From UBA2022 sp964621555 (GTDB lineage: Bacteria; Patescibacteriota; Dojkabacteria; SC72), in assembly GCA_964621555.1 (NCBI GenBank), contig CAZUOO010000036.1, forward strand, positions 1 to 6,774: a stretch of DNA of 6,774 nucleotides, read 5' to 3'. A program made the position numbers and the translations under genes. The first letter of the stretch is position 1. Each line of letters starts with the position of its first letter. A model generated the notes under the pieces. That model made no database searches and had not been told where the DNA came from. It saw nothing but the letters and a program-made list of their open reading frames with translations. This document shows, in pieces, positions 5,169-6,774 of this stretch.

Positions 5169-5522
5169 TTAGTTACCCATCTGAACCTGTTTAGTTAATA
5201 GAGATATCTTATCTTCAACTTCATCCTGTTTCTTTTCAAGATCATTGAAGCGAATGTTAATGAGATATCCAAACCTATCAATTCTTTCACCTGTTTTTTC
5301 ATCAAGCATATCAAACTTCTCGTTCATACGTTCTTCAAGTGCAACTAGCTTCTCATCTATACGCATCTCAAGAGCAACTAGCTTAGCATCCATACGAGCC
5401 TCAAGAGCTACCAACTTCTCGTCCATCCTCACTTCAAACTCCCCAAACCGTTTATCAAGCTTCTCATCAACAACGCTTGATATAATTTCTTTAATTTTAC
5501 TTAAATCATCTATACTTAACAT
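5169..5522 (-). CDS. Coiled-coil protein with four 11-residue repeats
   Basis: The 117-residue product has no enzyme motif. It is almost all predicted coiled coil, highly charged and rich in Glu, Lys, Asp and Arg. Residues 32-75 are four tandem 11-residue units of the type R-M-D-E-K-L-V-A-L-E-x (starting at R32, R43, R54 and R65), a hendecad pattern that gives a right-handed or nearly straight coiled coil. The segments before (19-31) and after (76-113) look like decayed units. Such proteins usually oligomerise and act as scaffolds or tethers; no signal peptide or membrane anchor is present. The ATG at 5522 sits in a CATATG context without a Shine-Dalgarno sequence. It reads toward the 179-aa gene with a 157-base gap, so a shared transcript is possible. 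The function is unknown. Confidence 0.82.
   Translation of the reverse strand: MLSIDDLSKIKEIISSVVDEKLDKRFGEFEVRMDEKLVALEARMDAKLVALEMRIDEKLVALEERMNEKFDMLDEKTGERIDRFGYLINIRFNDLEKKQDEVEDKISLLTKQVQMGN
5298..5429 (-). repeat. Four tandem 33-bp coding repeats
   Basis: Four in-frame 33-bp units lie at 5397-5429, 5364-5396, 5331-5363 and 5298-5330. Each encodes one 11-residue hendecad of the coiled-coil protein. The first three keep D/A-E/A-K-L-V-A-L-E almost unchanged; the fourth has drifted to N-E-K-F-D-M-L-D. The near-identity of the first three at both protein and DNA level suggests recent duplication by slippage or unequal recombination. Confidence 0.9.
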
Positions 5523-5660
5523 ATGTATATATTTTGAACTTATTTATATATATTGTAAATGATTAAAGTGAAAACCAAATTAAATACATACATAATTTAC
5601 AATTACTCCCCCCTACCCTAAAAATACTTTCATACAATAAAAAGATAGTTCCCATTATCA

Positions 5661-5690
5661 TTGACATCAAAGGTTTAAGTATAGTATCAT
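5661..5690 (+). promoter_or_regulatory. Promoter of the rplJ-rplL unit
   Basis: A perfect TTGACA -35 box (5661-5666) is followed after 18 bases by TATCAT (5685-5690, 5 of 6 matches). The start would be near 5697, about 72 bases before rplJ. TATAGT at 5680-5685 overlaps but is too close to the -35 box. This separate promoter fits the break between rplA and rplJ. The upstream stretch 5523-5660 is AT-rich with a C-run (5608-5613) and no gene seen. Confidence 0.7.
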
Positions 5691-5693
5691 TCC

Positions 5694-5739
5694 CTTGCCG
5701 AAGAAATATGGTGCCAAAATAAATCCATACGAGGCGAAG
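5694..5739 (+). promoter_or_regulatory. rplJ leader hairpin with kink-turn: probable L10 autoregulatory site
   Basis: The outer stem pairs 5694-5699 (CTTGCC) with 5733-5739 (GGC-G-AAG, one bulged G). The inner stem pairs TATGG (5707-5711) with CCATA (5725-5729) around a 13-base loop. The internal loop fits the kink-turn rule: a three-base bulge GAA (5700-5702), then GA (5703-5704) facing GA (5731-5732) to form tandem G·A and A·G pairs, with A5705 facing C5730 and one extra A5706. L10 binds a kink-turn in helix 42 of 23S rRNA, and rplJ leaders in several bacteria imitate that site to let the L10–L12 complex repress translation. Position and fold agree with this; no homology search was possible. 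The exact 5' end of the outer stem depends on the start site. Confidence 0.6.
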
Positions 5740-5768
5740 TACAATTTCTAATATAAAAAATTAATTAT

Positions 5769-6293
5769 ATGTCAAAAAACAGAACTCAAAAGTCCGAGTT
5801 ACTCACTAAGTATGTAGACATGCTTAAGAATAACGCAGGATACCTAATGGTTGATACAAGTGGACTAGACACACTAACCATTACAAAATTTAAGATGGGA
5901 CTAAAGGAAATTGGTTCCAACTATGAAGTTGTAAAGAACTCCGTATTCAAAATCGCGCTACAGGAAACAGATCAACCAGTACAGACTCAGTCATTTGAGG
6001 GACAGACAGCAGTAATCAGCTATAAAGTTGAACCAACAGCAGCTGCAAAATTAATCAAAGGAATTCAAACCGATACAGAGAAGTTAACAGCAAAACTAGG
6101 AACAATTAACGGTGAATATATAGATGCAGAGAAAGTAATGCAATTGGCAGAGATTCCTTCAAGAGAGGTTCTTCTTGCTAAACTTCTTGGTTCAATCAAC
6201 GCACCTCTTAGCGGAGTTATGAACGCACTAACTGGAAATATAAGAGGCTTCACTATGGTACTTAAGCAGCTTTCAGAAAAAGAAGCTAAGTAG
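5769..6293 (+). CDS. rplJ: 50S ribosomal protein L10 (uL10)
   Basis: L10 is the stalk base protein: its N-terminal domain binds 23S rRNA helix 42 with L11, and its C-terminal helix carries L7/L12 dimers. The 174-residue product has EVVKNSVFKIAL (53-64, family form VKNT...AL), the FEGQTAVISY strand (76-85) and the C-terminal IPSREVLLAKLLGSI (129-143) followed by APLSG, RGF and a long helix ending in KEAK. Length is typical. The start follows an AU-only stretch with no Shine-Dalgarno sequence. It is first in a two-gene operon with rplL, 28 bases apart, and is probably repressed by its own product through the kink-turn leader upstream. Confidence 0.96.
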   Translation: MSKNRTQKSELLTKYVDMLKNNAGYLMVDTSGLDTLTITKFKMGLKEIGSNYEVVKNSVFKIALQETDQPVQTQSFEGQTAVISYKVEPTAAAKLIKGIQTDTEKLTAKLGTINGEYIDAEKVMQLAEIPSREVLLAKLLGSINAPLSGVMNALTGNIRGFTMVLKQLSEKEAK

Positions 6294-6321
6294 AAATTTA
6301 ATTTAATTAATATATATAGCA

Positions 6322-6723
6322 ATGGACGACAAGACATTACCAAAGCTAACAGCAGGAGCAGAGAAAGTTTTAGAAGCTGTAGAGAAAATGACAGTTTTAG
6401 AACTCGCTGACCTTGTTAAAGTAATGGAAGACAAGTTTGGAGTAAGTGCAGCAGCTCCAGTAGCAGTTGCAGCAGCAGCTCCAGCAGCAGCAGCAGACGT
6501 AGAAGAGAAATCAATGTTTAACATTGTTCTTCAGGATGCAGGTGCTAACAAGATCAATGTAATCAAGGTTGTAAGAGAGATTACAGAACTTGGACTCAAA
6601 GAGGCTAAGGATCTAGTAGATGCAGGTGCAGGTTCAGTACTTAAGGAGAACGTTCTTAAGGATGCAGCTGAGGAAGCAAAGAAGAAGTTTGAAGAGGCAG
6701 GTGCTAAGGTAGAACTTAAGTAA
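6322..6723 (+). CDS. rplL: 50S ribosomal protein L7/L12 (bL12)
   Basis: L7/L12 forms the flexible stalk that recruits and activates the translation GTPases. The 133-residue product has an N-terminal dimerisation/L10-binding domain (about 1-40, with MTVLELADLVKVMEDKFGV), an Ala/Pro-rich hinge (43-58) and the C-terminal factor-binding domain with FNIVLQDAGANKINVIKVVREIT (66-88) and LGLKEAKDLVD (90-100), matching the family closely. It is slightly longer than the usual 120-128 residues because of a longer N-terminal end. The start (TAGCAATGG) has no Shine-Dalgarno sequence despite the high copy number that L12 needs relative to L10. A strong terminator follows 24 bases after the stop, so rpoB is not on this transcript except by read-through. 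Confidence 0.97.
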   Translation: MDDKTLPKLTAGAEKVLEAVEKMTVLELADLVKVMEDKFGVSAAAPVAVAAAAPAAAADVEEKSMFNIVLQDAGANKINVIKVVREITELGLKEAKDLVDAGAGSVLKENVLKDAAEEAKKKFEEAGAKVELK

Positions 6724-6747
6724 CCCATTCTTATACTTTTGAATATG

Positions 6748-6774
6748 AAAAGACCGGAGAAATCCGGTCTTTTT
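6748..6774 (+). terminator. Intrinsic terminator after rplL
   Basis: A stem of 11 pairs, AAAAGACCGGA (6748-6758) with TCCGGTCTTTT (6763-6773), is closed by a GAAA tetraloop of the GNRA type and runs into a T tract that reaches the window edge. It ends the rplJ-rplL message. Confidence 0.93.

Noticed and set aside
5298..5429. CRISPR-like array
   Set aside because: The 33-bp units are contiguous, have no spacers and keep a reading frame, so they are coding repeats.
5606..5619. A C-run that on the minus strand reads as G-rich (possible G-quadruplex or SD-like site)
   Set aside because: Only two G blocks are present, too few for a standard quadruplex, and no start codon lies at a suitable distance on the minus strand.

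Overview
The window is a compact, AT-rich bacterial chromosome segment built around the conserved translation/transcription cluster rpmG – tRNA-Trp – secE – nusG – rplK – rplA ... rplJ – rplL. Small genes, single-promoter units, leaderless or AU-rich start sites without Shine-Dalgarno sequences, a minimal 56-residue SecE and orphan short proteins suggest a small-genome bacterium, plausibly of the Candidate Phyla Radiation (Patescibacteria). This placement is inference; no rRNA is present to prove it. TAA, TAG and TGA all end reading frames and every Trp codon is TGG, so the standard bacterial code fits.

Layout. (1) Positions 1-58 hold the 3' two-thirds of tRNA-Tyr(GTA), cut by the window edge. 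(2) Positions 92-2205 hold an accessory stretch: an orphan 110-aa protein with a near-consensus promoter that makes a leaderless message, an RRM RNA-binding protein closed by a strong terminator, a peptidase E-like S51-family protein, tRNA-Thr(GGT) with its own promoter, and a second orphan protein that shares a short ungapped motif with the first. (3) Positions 2246-4475 hold the main operon, read from one strong promoter: L33, tRNA-Trp(CCA), SecE, NusG, L11 and L1. (4) Positions 4472-5522 hold two genes on the opposite strand: an unknown 179-aa protein whose stop codon interlocks with the rplA stop, and a coiled-coil protein with four 11-residue repeats. (5) Positions 5661-6774 hold a separate rplJ-rplL unit with its own promoter, a leader RNA that folds into a near-canonical kink-turn, and a strong intrinsic terminator.

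How it works together. SecE is part of the protein-export channel, NusG couples RNA polymerase to ribosomes, and L11, L1, L10 and L7/L12 build the stalk and L1 arm of the 50S subunit. In most bacteria rplKAJL is one continuous block. Here it is split by a reverse-strand insertion, so the stalk proteins L10/L12 depend on their own promoter and a probable L10-binding leader. The order tRNA-Tyr – tRNA-Thr(GGT) – (no tuf) – tRNA-Trp – secE recalls the E. coli thrU-tyrU-glyT-thrT-tufB-secE neighbourhood and looks like an ancient arrangement opened up by inserted genes. The most interesting items are the kink-turn leader, the split of rplKA from rplJL by an overlapping antisense gene, the recurring SD-less start contexts, and the pair of related orphan proteins.
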